Assembly: GCF_916618745.1 (NCBI RefSeq)
Contig: NZ_OU745373.1
Span: 2,184,501-2,248,500 of the forward strand
Direction of reading: 5' to 3'
From: Cardiobacterium sp. Marseille-Q4385
Lineage (GTDB): Bacteria; Pseudomonadota; Gammaproteobacteria; Cardiobacteriales; Cardiobacteriaceae
Length of the DNA stretch: 64,000 nucleotides
Position numbers and translations under genes: made by a program. Positions 25,705-34,252 of this stretch are shown here, piece by piece (within the stretch, counting starts at the first letter, position 1; each line of letters begins with the position of its first letter). The notes under the pieces are model-generated. The model did not search any database and was not told the origin of the DNA. It worked only from the letters and a program-made list of their open reading frames with translations.

Positions 25705-27153
25705 ATGAGCAAAGCCAGCAAAGTCGCCCCGGGTACAAGCCAAAGCCTTGACCTCGCCCTCAAACAGACCCTCACCCTCACCCCGCAGTTACAACAGGCG
25801 ATCAAACTGCTCAACATGGGCAACCTGGATCTGAACGTCGAAATCAGCAACATGCTGGCGCAGAACATCATGCTGGAGCGCAAGGGCGACATCCTCTACG
25901 AAAGTCCGGGAAGCGAGAGCGACGGCGGCGACAGCGGCGAAGACGCTGACGGCCTGCTGCAACACCTGAGCGGCGAACTCGAATACGACAGCACCTGGGA
26001 AGAACACTACGACCACGACTGGAAAGACCACGCGCCCTACCGCGAAGAAGACGACAACCCCGAACTTTACCTCAGCGCCAGACCAACCCTGGCCGCCTAC
26101 CTCGAAGAACAAATCAACCAGATGCCGCTGGATGACACACGGCGCCGCGCGGCACTCGCCGTTGCCTTCGAACTGGATGACGACGGCTACTTCCGCAGTG
26201 AGACGGAAGCCGTCGCCGCCCAACAACAACTCCGCGTGGCCGACATCGAAGACGGCATCCGCATTGTGCAACAATGCCAGCCGGGCGGGGTCGGTGCACG
26301 CGATCTCGAAGAATGCCTGAACCTGCAACTCGCTGCCCTGCCACCGCACACCCCCTACCTGGATGCGCTGCAACTCATCATGAAGCGCTACTACGGCTTC
26401 ATCGCGCGCAGCCCGCAAATGATCCGGCAGCGTCTGGATATGGACATCGCCACCTACAACCACGCCATGGCGCTCCTGCGCAGCCTTGATCCCCGTCCCG
26501 GACAAAAATACAACGCCGGTAGAGTGCAGCACGTCGAGCCGGAAATCATCGTGCGCGAAAAAAACGGCATCAGCTACATCGAAACCACCGATAGCGTCCA
26601 TCCCGACCTCACTATTAACCAGGCCTACGCCGCGCTGGCGGAAGCGGCAAAAGGCGCGGACAAAACCCTCCTGCAAGCGCAACTGCAAGAAGCACGCTGG
26701 TTCCTGACCGCTATCGACAAACGCGCCGACACCATCCGCCGCGTGGCGGGCGTCATCGTTGCCCTGCAACAAGACTTCTTCCAGGAAGGCGAAAGCGCAA
26801 TGCGGCCGCTGACGCGGCAAAAAGTGGCGGAAATCCTCGACATCCACGAAAGCACCGTCAGCCGCGCGGTCAACGACAAATACCTGCAATGCAAACGCGG
26901 CATCTACGAACTGCGCTACTTCTTCTCCGCCCAGTTTGAGAATACCGACGGCGATGACCAGTCGGTCGTCGCCATCAAGGCGCTGATCACCGAAGTGATC
27001 GGCGAAGAAAACCCGGATAAACCCTATTCCGACCAAAAAATCACCGACATCCTCGCCGAACGCGGCCACAAAATCGCCCGCCGCACCGTGACCAAATACC
27101 GCGAAAGCCTCGGCATCCCTGTTACCACCCTGCGCCGCCACCGCAAGCGCTGA
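25705..27153 (+). CDS. rpoN: RNA polymerase sigma-54 factor
   Basis: RpoN directs polymerase to -24/-12 promoters with enhancer-binding activators. The 482-residue protein has the Gln/Leu-rich activator-binding N-terminus, an acidic linker (about 60-115), the core-binding domain, a helix-turn-helix (H-E-S-T-V-S-R-A-V-N) and the RpoN box A-R-R-T-V-T-K-Y-R-E near the C-terminus. AAGGA precedes the ATG, 8 bases after lptB. Confidence 0.97.
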   Translation: MSKASKVAPGTSQSLDLALKQTLTLTPQLQQAIKLLNMGNLDLNVEISNMLAQNIMLERKGDILYESPGSESDGGDSGEDADGLLQHLSGELEYDSTWEEHYDHDWKDHAPYREEDDNPELYLSARPTLAAYLEEQINQMPLDDTRRRAALAVAFELDDDGYFRSETEAVAAQQQLRVADIEDGIRIVQQCQPGGVGARDLEECLNLQLAALPPHTPYLDALQLIMKRYYGFIARSPQMIRQRLDMDIATYNHAMALLRSLDPRPGQKYNAGRVQHVEPEIIVREKNGISYIETTDSVHPDLTINQAYAALAEAAKGADKTLLQAQLQEARWFLTAIDKRADTIRRVAGVIVALQQDFFQEGESAMRPLTRQKVAEILDIHESTVSRAVNDKYLQCKRGIYELRYFFSAQFENTDGDDQSVVAIKALITEVIGEENPDKPYSDQKITDILAERGHKIARRTVTKYRESLGIPVTTLRRHRKR

Positions 27154-27209
27154 TGAAGTACCTGCGGAAAAGGGCAGGGCGACTAAAACCGCCCGGACTT
27201 CCCGCTTGC

Positions 27210-27215
27210 TATAAT
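27210..27215 (+). promoter_or_regulatory. -10 box of the ppa promoter
   Basis: A perfect TATAAT lies 31 bases before the ppa ATG, with CAGGAG as ribosome-binding site at 27236-27241. The -35 region is poor. This would give ppa its own promoter separate from rpoN. Confidence 0.5.
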
Positions 27216-27246
27216 CCCGCTCCCTTTCAACCAAACAGGAGCCCTT

Positions 27247-27777
27247 ATGGCAGACTTCAACAAAATCCTCGACGCAGGCGACGTGGACGGCGGCATCATC
27301 AACGTCGTTATCGAAATTCCGGCCGGCTCGAACCACAAAATCGAGTGGAAACGCAAAATCGGCGCGCTGATGCTCGACCGCGTTGAGCCGCTCATCTTTG
27401 CCAAGCCCACCAACTACGGCTTCATCCCGCAAACCCTCGACGAAGACGGCGACGAACTCGACGCCCTCATCATCACCGACACCCCGCTGCCGACCGGCAT
27501 CTACATGCAGGCGCGCGTTATCGGCGTGATGAAATTCGTGGATGACGGCGAAGTGGATGACAAAATCGTTGTCGTCCCTGCTGACGACCGCCAAACCGGC
27601 GATGCCATCAAAACTCTCGCTGACCTGCCTGCGCAGCTCATCAAACAAATCGAATTCCACTTCAACCACTACAAAGCGCTGAAAAAACCCGGCTCGACCA
27701 AAGTCGATCACTGGGGCGACATCGAAGAAGCCAAACAAGTCATCCGCGACTCACAACAACGCTGGAAACAGCAATAA
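27247..27777 (+). CDS. ppa: Inorganic pyrophosphatase, family I
   Basis: Ppa hydrolyses pyrophosphate, driving biosynthetic reactions. The 176 residues are normal for the family and include I-E-W-K-R-K, Y-G-F-I-P-Q-T and the metal-binding signature D-G-D-E-L-D-A-L. Strong SD CAGGAG. It lies 94 bases after rpoN with its own promoter candidate. Confidence 0.96.
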   Translation: MADFNKILDAGDVDGGIINVVIEIPAGSNHKIEWKRKIGALMLDRVEPLIFAKPTNYGFIPQTLDEDGDELDALIITDTPLPTGIYMQARVIGVMKFVDDGEVDDKIVVVPADDRQTGDAIKTLADLPAQLIKQIEFHFNHYKALKKPGSTKVDHWGDIEEAKQVIRDSQQRWKQQ

Positions 27778-27805
27778 ACCTGCCGTTCCCGCTTGCGGCA
27801 CAACC

Positions 27806-27862
27806 GTAGGGCGGGCTTCAGCCCGCCATTACCATCAAGTGGCGGGCTGAAGCCCGCCCTAC
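27806..27862. repeat. REP-like inverted repeat with 22-bp perfect arms
   Basis: The left arm (27806-27827) begins GTAGGGCGGGCTTCAGCCCG, and the right arm (27841-27862) is its exact reverse complement, with a 13-base spacer. Each arm is itself palindromic around its centre. It ends 14 bases before the oligopeptidase start codon. Related GGGCTAAAGCCC units occur at 40189-40200 and about 61521-61540. Confidence 0.85.
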
Positions 27863-27876
27863 ATCACATCAACCCC

Positions 27877-29970
27877 ATGAAAAAACTCACCCTCGCCCTC
27901 CTTACCCTCATCCACACGAGCACCGCTATGACCGCAACCCAAGACCCCAATCTCTGGCTGGAAGACATTGACAGCGAAAAATCCCTCACCTGGGTACGTG
28001 CGCAAAACGCCACCAGCGAGAAAGCCCTCACGCAAAGCCCCGCCTTCAAAACCATCGAGGCCGATCTGCTCGCCATCCTCGATTCCGACGACAAAATCCC
28101 CTACGTCGTGAAGCGTGGCGACTACTACTACAACTACTGGCAGGACAAAGACCACCCGCGCGGCATCTGGCGGCGCACCACCTGGGACGAATACCAGAAA
28201 ACCGAGCCCAAATGGGACACCCTCATTGACCTCGATGCCCTCAACAAAAGCGAAAACGCCACCTGGGTGTGGCACGGCGCGGACTGCCTGCGCCCCGACT
28301 ACCGCCACTGCCTCATCAGCCTCTCGCGCGGCGGCGCGGATGCGGACGAAACCCGAGAATACGACCTGGAAACCCGCGAGTTCATCAAAGACGGCTTCTA
28401 CCGCCCCGAAGCCAAAGGCTCAATGGGCTGGATAGACAAAGACCACGTCTTCGTGCAGACCGATTTCGGCGCGGGCAGCATGACCGCCTCCGGTTACCCG
28501 CGCGAAGCCCGCCTGTGGCAACGCGGCACACCGCTTGCCGACGCCAAAACCGTCTATCGTGGCGAAGAAAACGACATGCTCATCACCGCCGCTCACGACG
28601 ACACCCCTGGCTACCACCGCGACTTTGTCAGCCGCGTTATCGACTTCTACCACAACGAGCTCTACGAACGCGCACCGGACGGCACACTGCACAAAATCGA
28701 CGTCCCCGACACCGCCGACAAAGGCGTCTATCGCGACTGGCTCAACATCACCCTGCGCGAAGACTGGACACTGAACGGCAAAACCTACCCGTCCGGCAGC
28801 TACCTCGTCGCCAGCTACGCCGACTGGCAGGCGGGCAAACGCGAACTCACCGCGCTCTTCACTCCCGATGCGCACACCTCGCTGGCGGGCATCACCTGGA
28901 CCAAAAACTACCTCATCCTCAACAAACTCGAAGACGTGAAAACCCGCCTCGTCGTCCTGGATCCCGCCAAAAACTGGGCGGAAAAACCGCTGGAAGGCGT
29001 ACCGGCGAACAGCACCGCCAGCGCCGCCGCCGTGGATCCCGACGAAAACGACGACCTGTGGCTGACTGCAAACGACTACACCCTGCCGACCACCCTCTAC
29101 CACACCCGCGTCGGCGGCACGCCCACCGCGCTCAAATCCCTGCCCGCCTTCTACGACGCGAGCGACATCACCGTCGCCCAGCACTTCGCGAAAAGCGATG
29201 ACGGCACCGAAATCCCCTACTTCATCGTCCACCACAAAAACATCACCCTCGATGGTAAAAACCCAACCCTGCTTTACGGCTACGGCGGCTTTGAAATCTC
29301 GCTCACCCCCGGCTACGCGGCAGGCGTGGGCAAAGCCTGGCTGAACCGCCGCACCCAGGACGGACGGGGCGGCGTGTACGTCGTTGCCAACATCCGCGGC
29401 GGCGGCGAATACGGCCCGCGCTGGCACCAGGTAGCCCTGAAAGAACACCGCCACAAAGCCTACGAAGACTTTGCCGCCGTCGCGCGCGACCTCACCCAAC
29501 GCGGCATCGCCGACCCGGCGCACCTCGGCATCCAGGGCGGCAGCAACGGCGGCCTGCTGATGGGCAACATGCTGACCAAATACCCGGAACTCTTCGGCGC
29601 CATCGTCATCCAGGTGCCGCTGCTCGACATGCAGCGCTACAACAAACTGCTGGCGGGCGCCTCGTGGATGGCCGAATACGGCGACCCGGACAACCCCGCC
29701 GAATGGGCTTACCTGGAAAAATACTCGCCTTACCATCAGTTTGATGCGGCAAAAACCTACCCGCCGGTGCTCTTCACCACCTCAACCCGCGACGACCGCG
29801 TCCACCCCGGCCACGCGCGGAAAATGATGGCGAAAATGCAGGCAGCGGGCAAAAACGCCCTCTACTACGAAAACATCGAAGGCGGCCACGGCGGCGCGGC
29901 AGACAACAAACAACGCGCCTACATGAGCGCGCTGGCCTACACCTTCCTCTGGGAACAGCTCGCCAAATAA
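27877..29970 (+). CDS. Prolyl oligopeptidase family serine peptidase (S9A)
   Basis: This 697-residue peptidase has a probable signal peptide (residues 1-~19, M-K-K-L-T-L-A-L-L-T), an N-terminal beta-propeller with D-P-N-L-W-L-E-D-I, and a C-terminal alpha/beta hydrolase domain. Catalytic residues are visible: Ser in G-G-S-N-G-G, Asp in T-R-D-D-R-V-H, His in E-G-G-H-G-G. It probably cleaves short Pro-containing peptides in the periplasm. The start codon has no good SD, and a strong hairpin ends 14 bases upstream. The longer frame from 27793 would translate the repeat and is rejected. Confidence 0.9.
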   Translation: MKKLTLALLTLIHTSTAMTATQDPNLWLEDIDSEKSLTWVRAQNATSEKALTQSPAFKTIEADLLAILDSDDKIPYVVKRGDYYYNYWQDKDHPRGIWRRTTWDEYQKTEPKWDTLIDLDALNKSENATWVWHGADCLRPDYRHCLISLSRGGADADETREYDLETREFIKDGFYRPEAKGSMGWIDKDHVFVQTDFGAGSMTASGYPREARLWQRGTPLADAKTVYRGEENDMLITAAHDDTPGYHRDFVSRVIDFYHNELYERAPDGTLHKIDVPDTADKGVYRDWLNITLREDWTLNGKTYPSGSYLVASYADWQAGKRELTALFTPDAHTSLAGITWTKNYLILNKLEDVKTRLVVLDPAKNWAEKPLEGVPANSTASAAAVDPDENDDLWLTANDYTLPTTLYHTRVGGTPTALKSLPAFYDASDITVAQHFAKSDDGTEIPYFIVHHKNITLDGKNPTLLYGYGGFEISLTPGYAAGVGKAWLNRRTQDGRGGVYVVANIRGGGEYGPRWHQVALKEHRHKAYEDFAAVARDLTQRGIADPAHLGIQGGSNGGLLMGNMLTKYPELFGAIVIQVPLLDMQRYNKLLAGASWMAEYGDPDNPAEWAYLEKYSPYHQFDAAKTYPPVLFTTSTRDDRVHPGHARKMMAKMQAAGKNALYYENIEGGHGGAADNKQRAYMSALAYTFLWEQLAK

Positions 29971-29975
29971 ACACG

Positions 29976-30001
29976 AAAAGCCCGCTGCTGCGGGCTTTTT
30001 T
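29976..30001 (+). terminator. Terminator of the oligopeptidase gene
   Basis: AAGCCCGC-TGCT-GCGGGCTTTTTT directly after the TAA at 29968-29970 is a classic hairpin with a T run. Confidence 0.9.
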
Positions 30002-30021
30002 GCGCGTGCCGCCAAGCGGGA

Positions 30022-30129
30022 TATAGTTGGATAGATAAAAAAGCGTAACAAGGCGCGTCGCCGCAGACAGTACAGGTAGTACGGCAAGGTGACGCAACGC
30101 CGTTACGATTTTTTAGATGTTTAACTATA
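30022..30129 (-). repeat. Correia-like repeat element, copy 2 (108 bp)
   Basis: Same 108-bp element as at 2314, in opposite orientation, bounded by TATAG and CTATA. It differs by a few bases (TTGG near the left end; GGTGACGC in the core). A copy of the 25-bp repeat (CCGCCAAGCGGGAT) abuts its left end. TTACGA (30103-30108) and TATAAA (30126-30131), 17 bases apart, could form a promoter reading into the periplasmic-protein gene at 30241. Confidence 0.85.
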
Positions 30130-30240
30130 AATACTGGCTTCGTGCATGAAGGCAACAAACCCTGGTATGGAATTGCCAGAGCGATGTGGGAAAATAGCCG
30201 CGCTGCCTTTGGGCAGCTTCTTTTATTACCAGGAGAAACC

Positions 30241-30822
30241 ATGAAAAGAACCCTCACATTCACCTGCGCCTTGCTGTTAGCACACACCGTTAGCGCGGCA
30301 ACGGATGCCGGCAAAATTGCCATCGGCGGTATCAAATTGGGCATGACACGTGCGCAAGTAACAAAAACGCTGGATAAAAGCTGCCCCGGCTATCAAGAAG
30401 AAAAAAATGCGCAGGCAGCGCAATCCGCCACCTTTAACTGCGCACCGGCGAGCAAACAGCCGCTGTCCGTCAGACTGGATAACACCGTCATTAGCGCAGG
30501 CTACCAGCAGCAAGAATCTCTGCCGAAAGGTGCCGATCAAGCTGCCGTGAGCAAGGCGATACAGGCACAGGTGGATAAATTGAGCAAAGAATATGGCAAA
30601 CCGGATCTCGTCGCCGACAACAGCAGCGTGAAAATGGGCGGCGCAGAGCTCGGCAAAGTCAACAAAGTGCTGTGCTGGGGACAATGCGGCAAAGCCAAAG
30701 ACGGCGCCATACATCCGGATGGCAAAGTGCTGGTGGTAGGCATTGTTGCCTTGCCGGAAGCGCTGATTATTTCACGCGGTGTCGTGGATGCCGTTGCGTT
30801 CGGCAAAGTTGCCACAAAATAA
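30241..30822 (+). CDS. Small periplasmic protein of unknown function
   Basis: This 193-residue protein has a clear signal peptide (1-~20, ending T-V-S-A-A). The mature part begins with G-G-I-K-L-G-M-T-R-A-Q-V, a short motif common in secreted bacterial proteins of unknown role. Four cysteines (in S-C-P-G, F-N-C-A-P and L-C-W-G-Q-C-G) could form two disulfides. AGGAGAAACC precedes the ATG. A terminator follows. The upstream Correia-like element may supply its promoter. Confidence 0.75.
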   Translation: MKRTLTFTCALLLAHTVSAATDAGKIAIGGIKLGMTRAQVTKTLDKSCPGYQEEKNAQAAQSATFNCAPASKQPLSVRLDNTVISAGYQQQESLPKGADQAAVSKAIQAQVDKLSKEYGKPDLVADNSSVKMGGAELGKVNKVLCWGQCGKAKDGAIHPDGKVLVVGIVALPEALIISRGVVDAVAFGKVATK

Positions 30823-30840
30823 AACCGCAACGCTGAATAC

Positions 30841-30876
30841 AGAAACAGGCTGACCATGTGTCGGCCTGTTTTTTTT
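30841..30876 (+). terminator. Terminator after the periplasmic protein gene
   Basis: AACAGGC and GCCTGTT pair across a 13-base loop, followed by nine T's. Confidence 0.8.
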
Positions 30877-30913
30877 TGCGCCGTGCCTTCTTATGCCGTC
30901 CCTTTCGCCAAGC

Positions 30914-30937
30914 GAAATAAAGCCCGCCGAAGCGGGC
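30914..30937 (-). terminator. Terminator of the hydrolase operon
   Basis: On the minus strand GCCCGCTTCGGCGGGC (30937-30922) is followed by TTTATTT, 13 bases after the hydrolase stop at 30951. Confidence 0.7.
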
Positions 30938-30950
30938 AGGCACGCGCGTA

Positions 30951-31823
30951 TTACAGCGGTTTTTCCGCCCAGAATTGTTTGATGACGTCTGCGACGGCAG
31001 CGGGTTCGTCCATATGCAAATGGTGGCCGCCGTCCAGGCGGACGACGCGGATATCCTGGGTCAGGCGGTAGCGGTCGGGCAGGTAATGCCAGTGCGCGGT
31101 AAAGCCGCTGTGGCCTTCGATCATCAAGACCGGCGCGGTGATGCGCGGGATGAATTCTTGCACTTGTTCTTCAGAGAGCATCATCGGCTGCCACACGGTG
31201 AGGCGTTTGTCGCTGATGAAGCGGTAGCCGGCGGCCTCGTGGTTGAGGTTGCGCCGCACCAGGCGTTCGGCACTCTCCGGCTTCATCTCCCCGGCCTTGA
31301 TGCGCGCGGCGATGAGCGGGACAAGATCCTGGTAGTAGCGGTTGCTGCGCGGGTTCATGTAGTCCATGGTCAGCAGGCGTTCGCGCATCCGCTCCGGCAG
31401 GTCGTTGTGGTTGGAGACGTAGGGTGTGCCGTAGCATTCGATGCAGACGAGGCGGCTGATGCGGTCGTAGAAGGTGCCGGCCACCATGCTCGCGACTGCC
31501 GCGCCGAGGGAATGGCAGACGAAGTCGATTTTGTCGATGCCGAGGGCGTCAGCGGCAAACATGGCGTCGCGCATATGGTCGGTGAAGTGGTAGCCCGCGC
31601 CGAGCGGGCGGTGCGCGCTGCGGCCATGGCCGGCAAATTCAAGCGCGATGAGCGAGGTGTTATTGTCGATGAGGTAGGGCGCGAGCGGGGCAAAGCTGGC
31701 GGCGTTATCAAGCCAGCCGTGCAGGGCGAGGACGATGTGTTCGCCTTCGCCCCAGCGCTGGCCGGCGAGGCGGATGTGGGGCAGGTCGATGCAGATTTCG
31801 CGGGGGGTGATGGGGTGGGTCAT
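30951..31823 (-). CDS. Alpha/beta hydrolase (SERHL-like)
   Basis: This 290-residue alpha/beta-hydrolase has the oxyanion motif L-A-L-H-G-W-L-D-N-A-A-S-F, nucleophile elbow V-C-H-S-L-G-A-A (Cys in place of the usual first Gly), an acid in V-L-M-I-E-G-H-S-G and His in L-D-G-G-H-H-L-H-M. L-H-G-W-L-D-N-A-A-S-F is typical of the serine-hydrolase-like (SERHL) group. The substrate is unknown. It is last in a minus-strand run, 18 bases after the RelB-like gene. Confidence 0.85.
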   Translation of the reverse strand: MTHPITPREICIDLPHIRLAGQRWGEGEHIVLALHGWLDNAASFAPLAPYLIDNNTSLIALEFAGHGRSAHRPLGAGYHFTDHMRDAMFAADALGIDKIDFVCHSLGAAVASMVAGTFYDRISRLVCIECYGTPYVSNHNDLPERMRERLLTMDYMNPRSNRYYQDLVPLIAARIKAGEMKPESAERLVRRNLNHEAAGYRFISDKRLTVWQPMMLSEEQVQEFIPRITAPVLMIEGHSGFTAHWHYLPDRYRLTQDIRVVRLDGGHHLHMDEPAAVADVIKQFWAEKPL

Positions 31824-31841
31824 GGGGGATGTGGGCAGGTT

Positions 31842-32033
31842 TCAGGGGTTGCGGTGTTCTTCGTACCGGGCTTCCGGCTGTTCGTCCGCCTCCGGCAACT
31901 GGCCGCTGTCGGCGATTTGTTGCAGCAGATGATTGAGTATTTGCGCCGGAGTTTTGCCGTGCTGGCGGATGATGGTGAAGGCTTTGTTTTTGGTTTGGGT
32001 CGGGATGTGGAAGGTGTAGGCGGTGCTGTGCAT
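31842..32033 (-). CDS. RelB/DinJ-like antitoxin without an adjacent toxin
   Basis: This 63-residue protein has Y-T-F-H-I-P-T-Q-T-K-N-K-A and H-G-K-T-P-A-Q-I-L-N-H-L-L-Q-Q-I, a ribbon-helix-helix pattern of the RelB/DinJ family, with a polar C-terminal tail. AAGGAG lies 7 bases before the ATG, supporting real translation. Neighbours are an aldo/keto reductase and a hydrolase; no RelE/YafQ-type toxin frame is present. It may be an orphan antitoxin or a stand-alone regulator. Confidence 0.65.
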   Translation of the reverse strand: MHSTAYTFHIPTQTKNKAFTIIRQHGKTPAQILNHLLQQIADSGQLPEADEQPEARYEEHRNP

Positions 32034-32043
32034 GGCGGGCTCC

Positions 32044-33093
32044 TTACGGGCAGGGGTTGCTGATTTCCGCATGGATGGCGTTGATCGCAGCGAGGGTGTC
32101 ATCGCTGAGGGTGATGTCGGCGCTGGCGATGTTTTCCGCGAGTTGTTCCAGGCTGGTCGCGCCGATGATGTTGCTGGTGACGAAGGGGCGACTGGTGACA
32201 AAAGCCAGCGCGAGTTGAGCGAGGCTGATGCCGGCAGCTTCTGCCACGGCGGCGTAGCGTTCGACAGCGGCAAAGCCCTGCGGCTTGGTGTAACGGGTGA
32301 AGCGGCTGTATTTGGCGATGCGCCAGTCCTGATGCCAGGGCAGGCGGCGGTATTTGCCGGAGAGCAGGCCGAAGGCCAGCGGCGAGTAGGCGAGCAGACC
32401 GATGTGTTCGCGCAGCGATATTTCGGCGAGGCCGACTTCATAGCTGCGGTTTAGAAGGTTGTAGGGGTTTTGCACGGAGACGGCGCGGGTTTTGCCGCTG
32501 AGGGCAGATTCGTGCAGATGCGTCATCACGCCCCACGGGGTTTCGTTGGAGAGGCCGTAGCTGCGGATTTTTCCCGCTTGCACGAGTTCGTCCAGCGCAG
32601 CGACGGTTTCGGCGATGGGCGTCAGGTCGGTAGGGTCGTCAAGGTTATTGAGGCCGAGGGTGCCGAAGTAGTTGACGCGGCGTTCCGGCCAGTGCAGCTG
32701 GTAGAGGTCGAGGTAGTCAGTGTGCAGGCGAGCAAGCGAGGCGTCGCAGGCGGCGTGAATTTGCGCACGGGTGAAGCGTGAGCCGCCGCGTATGTAGTCC
32801 TGGCCGTCGTTGCCGCGCGAGGGGCCGGCGATTTTGCTGGCGAGGATGATGTCGTCGCGTTTGCCGCGTTTGGCGAGCCAGCTGCCGATGTATTGTTCGG
32901 TGCGGGTATAGGTTTCGCGGCAGGGCGGCACGGGGTACATTTCGGCGGTGTCGATGAAGTTCACGCCGTGCGCGCTGGCGTAGTCGAGCTGGGCGTGGGC
33001 TTCGGCTTCCGTGTTCTGTTCGCCGAAGGTCATGGTGCCGAGGCAGATGGCGCTGACGCGGATGTCGGTGTTGCCGAGCGGGCGGTATTCCAT
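32044..33093 (-). CDS. tas: Aldo/keto reductase, Tas-like
   Basis: This 349-residue NADP(H)-dependent oxidoreductase has the tetrad residues in F-I-D-T-A-E-M-Y (Asp, Tyr), A-S-K-I-A-G (Lys) and Y-Q-L-H-W-P-E-R (His). The length and M-Y-P-V-P insertion match E. coli Tas. Substrate not predictable. It precedes the RelB-like gene by 10 bases. Confidence 0.87.
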   Translation of the reverse strand: MEYRPLGNTDIRVSAICLGTMTFGEQNTEAEAHAQLDYASAHGVNFIDTAEMYPVPPCRETYTRTEQYIGSWLAKRGKRDDIILASKIAGPSRGNDGQDYIRGGSRFTRAQIHAACDASLARLHTDYLDLYQLHWPERRVNYFGTLGLNNLDDPTDLTPIAETVAALDELVQAGKIRSYGLSNETPWGVMTHLHESALSGKTRAVSVQNPYNLLNRSYEVGLAEISLREHIGLLAYSPLAFGLLSGKYRRLPWHQDWRIAKYSRFTRYTKPQGFAAVERYAAVAEAAGISLAQLALAFVTSRPFVTSNIIGATSLEQLAENIASADITLSDDTLAAINAIHAEISNPCP

Positions 33094-33163
33094 GGGGTAC
33101 TCCTGTTGGGATGGGAAAGGGCGCTACTTTACTCCTGTTTGTGCGGGTAGCGCAGGCGGGTGG

Positions 33164-34228
33164 TTACAGTGGCAGTGCAGCCTGCCGCGTTTCCACCGCT
33201 TCTTGCAGGCCGGAATAGGTGACGCCGACGAGGCGCACGGGTTTTGTCGGCGCGATGTCGTGCAGCAGGCGCGCGATCCAGTAGTGCGCGTCGTTTTCCC
33301 GGGTGAACGGGGTGGAGACGCTGCGGCTGCGGGTGATTTGCGAGAAGTCGTGGTATTTCAGCTTGATGGTCAGGGTATGCGGATGCAGGTGGCGTTTTTG
33401 TACGTCGGCGAAGGCATCCTGGTTTTGCGCGAGGAGCGCCTGATAGAGGGCGGGGATGCCTTCGAGGTCGTGGATGAAGGTGGTTTCGCTGCCGATGGAT
33501 TTGCGCTCGCGCGTGGGTTCGACGGGGCGCAGGTCGATGCCGCGCGCCATGTGGTAGTAGAAGTCGCCGTGTTTGCCGAAGGCCTGACGCAGGCTTTCCG
33601 CCGAGAAACGCAGCAGGTCGGCGCCGGTTTTGATGCCAAGCGCGTGCATATGGGCGGCGGTCGCCTTGCCGATGCCGTGAAAGCGCTCGATTGGTAATGA
33701 AGCGGCGAAGGCCGGGCCTTCGGCGGGGGTGATAACGGCGAGGCCGTCCGGTTTGTTCAGGTCGGAGGCGATTTTCGCCAGCATTTTGTTGTAGGAAACG
33801 CCCGCCGAGGCGGTAAGCCCGGTTGCAGCGCGGATTTCCGCGCGCAGGCGTTCAGCGATGCGTGTTGCCGAGCCGCGCTCGTGCGGGCTGTCGCTCACGT
33901 CCAGATAGGCTTCATCCAGCGAGAGCGGTTCGACCAGGTCGGTGATGGCGAGCATCAGCGCGCGGATTTGCAGGCTGACGGCGCGATAGGTCTCAAAACT
34001 CGGCGGCACGAGGATGACGTGCGGGCAGAGTTGCAGGGCGCGGTGCGAGGACATCGCCGAATGCAGGCCATAGCGCCGTGCTTCGTAGCTGGCCGCTGCC
34101 ACCACACCGCGTTCCTGCGGCGGCCGCGCGACGATAAGCGGTTTGCCGCGCCAGGCAGGGTTGTCGCGCTGCTCGACGGAGGCAAAGAAGGCATCCATGT
34201 CGATGTGGATGATTTTGCGGTTGCTCAT
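33164..34228 (-). CDS. dinB: DNA polymerase IV
   Basis: DinB is the Y-family translesion polymerase. The 354 residues show I-H-I-D-M-D-A-F-F-A-S-V-E, catalytic S-L-D-E-A-Y-L-D-V, the HhH region (F-H-G-I-G-K-A-T-A) and a little-finger domain, with T-F-I-H-D-L. A typical beta-clamp motif at the C-terminus is not obvious (ends R-Q-A-A-L-P-L). It lies 24 bases after the HAD phosphatase gene. I saw no SOS box. Confidence 0.95.
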   Translation of the reverse strand: MSNRKIIHIDMDAFFASVEQRDNPAWRGKPLIVARPPQERGVVAAASYEARRYGLHSAMSSHRALQLCPHVILVPPSFETYRAVSLQIRALMLAITDLVEPLSLDEAYLDVSDSPHERGSATRIAERLRAEIRAATGLTASAGVSYNKMLAKIASDLNKPDGLAVITPAEGPAFAASLPIERFHGIGKATAAHMHALGIKTGADLLRFSAESLRQAFGKHGDFYYHMARGIDLRPVEPTRERKSIGSETTFIHDLEGIPALYQALLAQNQDAFADVQKRHLHPHTLTIKLKYHDFSQITRSRSVSTPFTRENDAHYWIARLLHDIAPTKPVRLVGVTYSGLQEAVETRQAALPL

Positions 34229-34252
34229 GACCCGCCCCGGCTGCGCGTTTGT

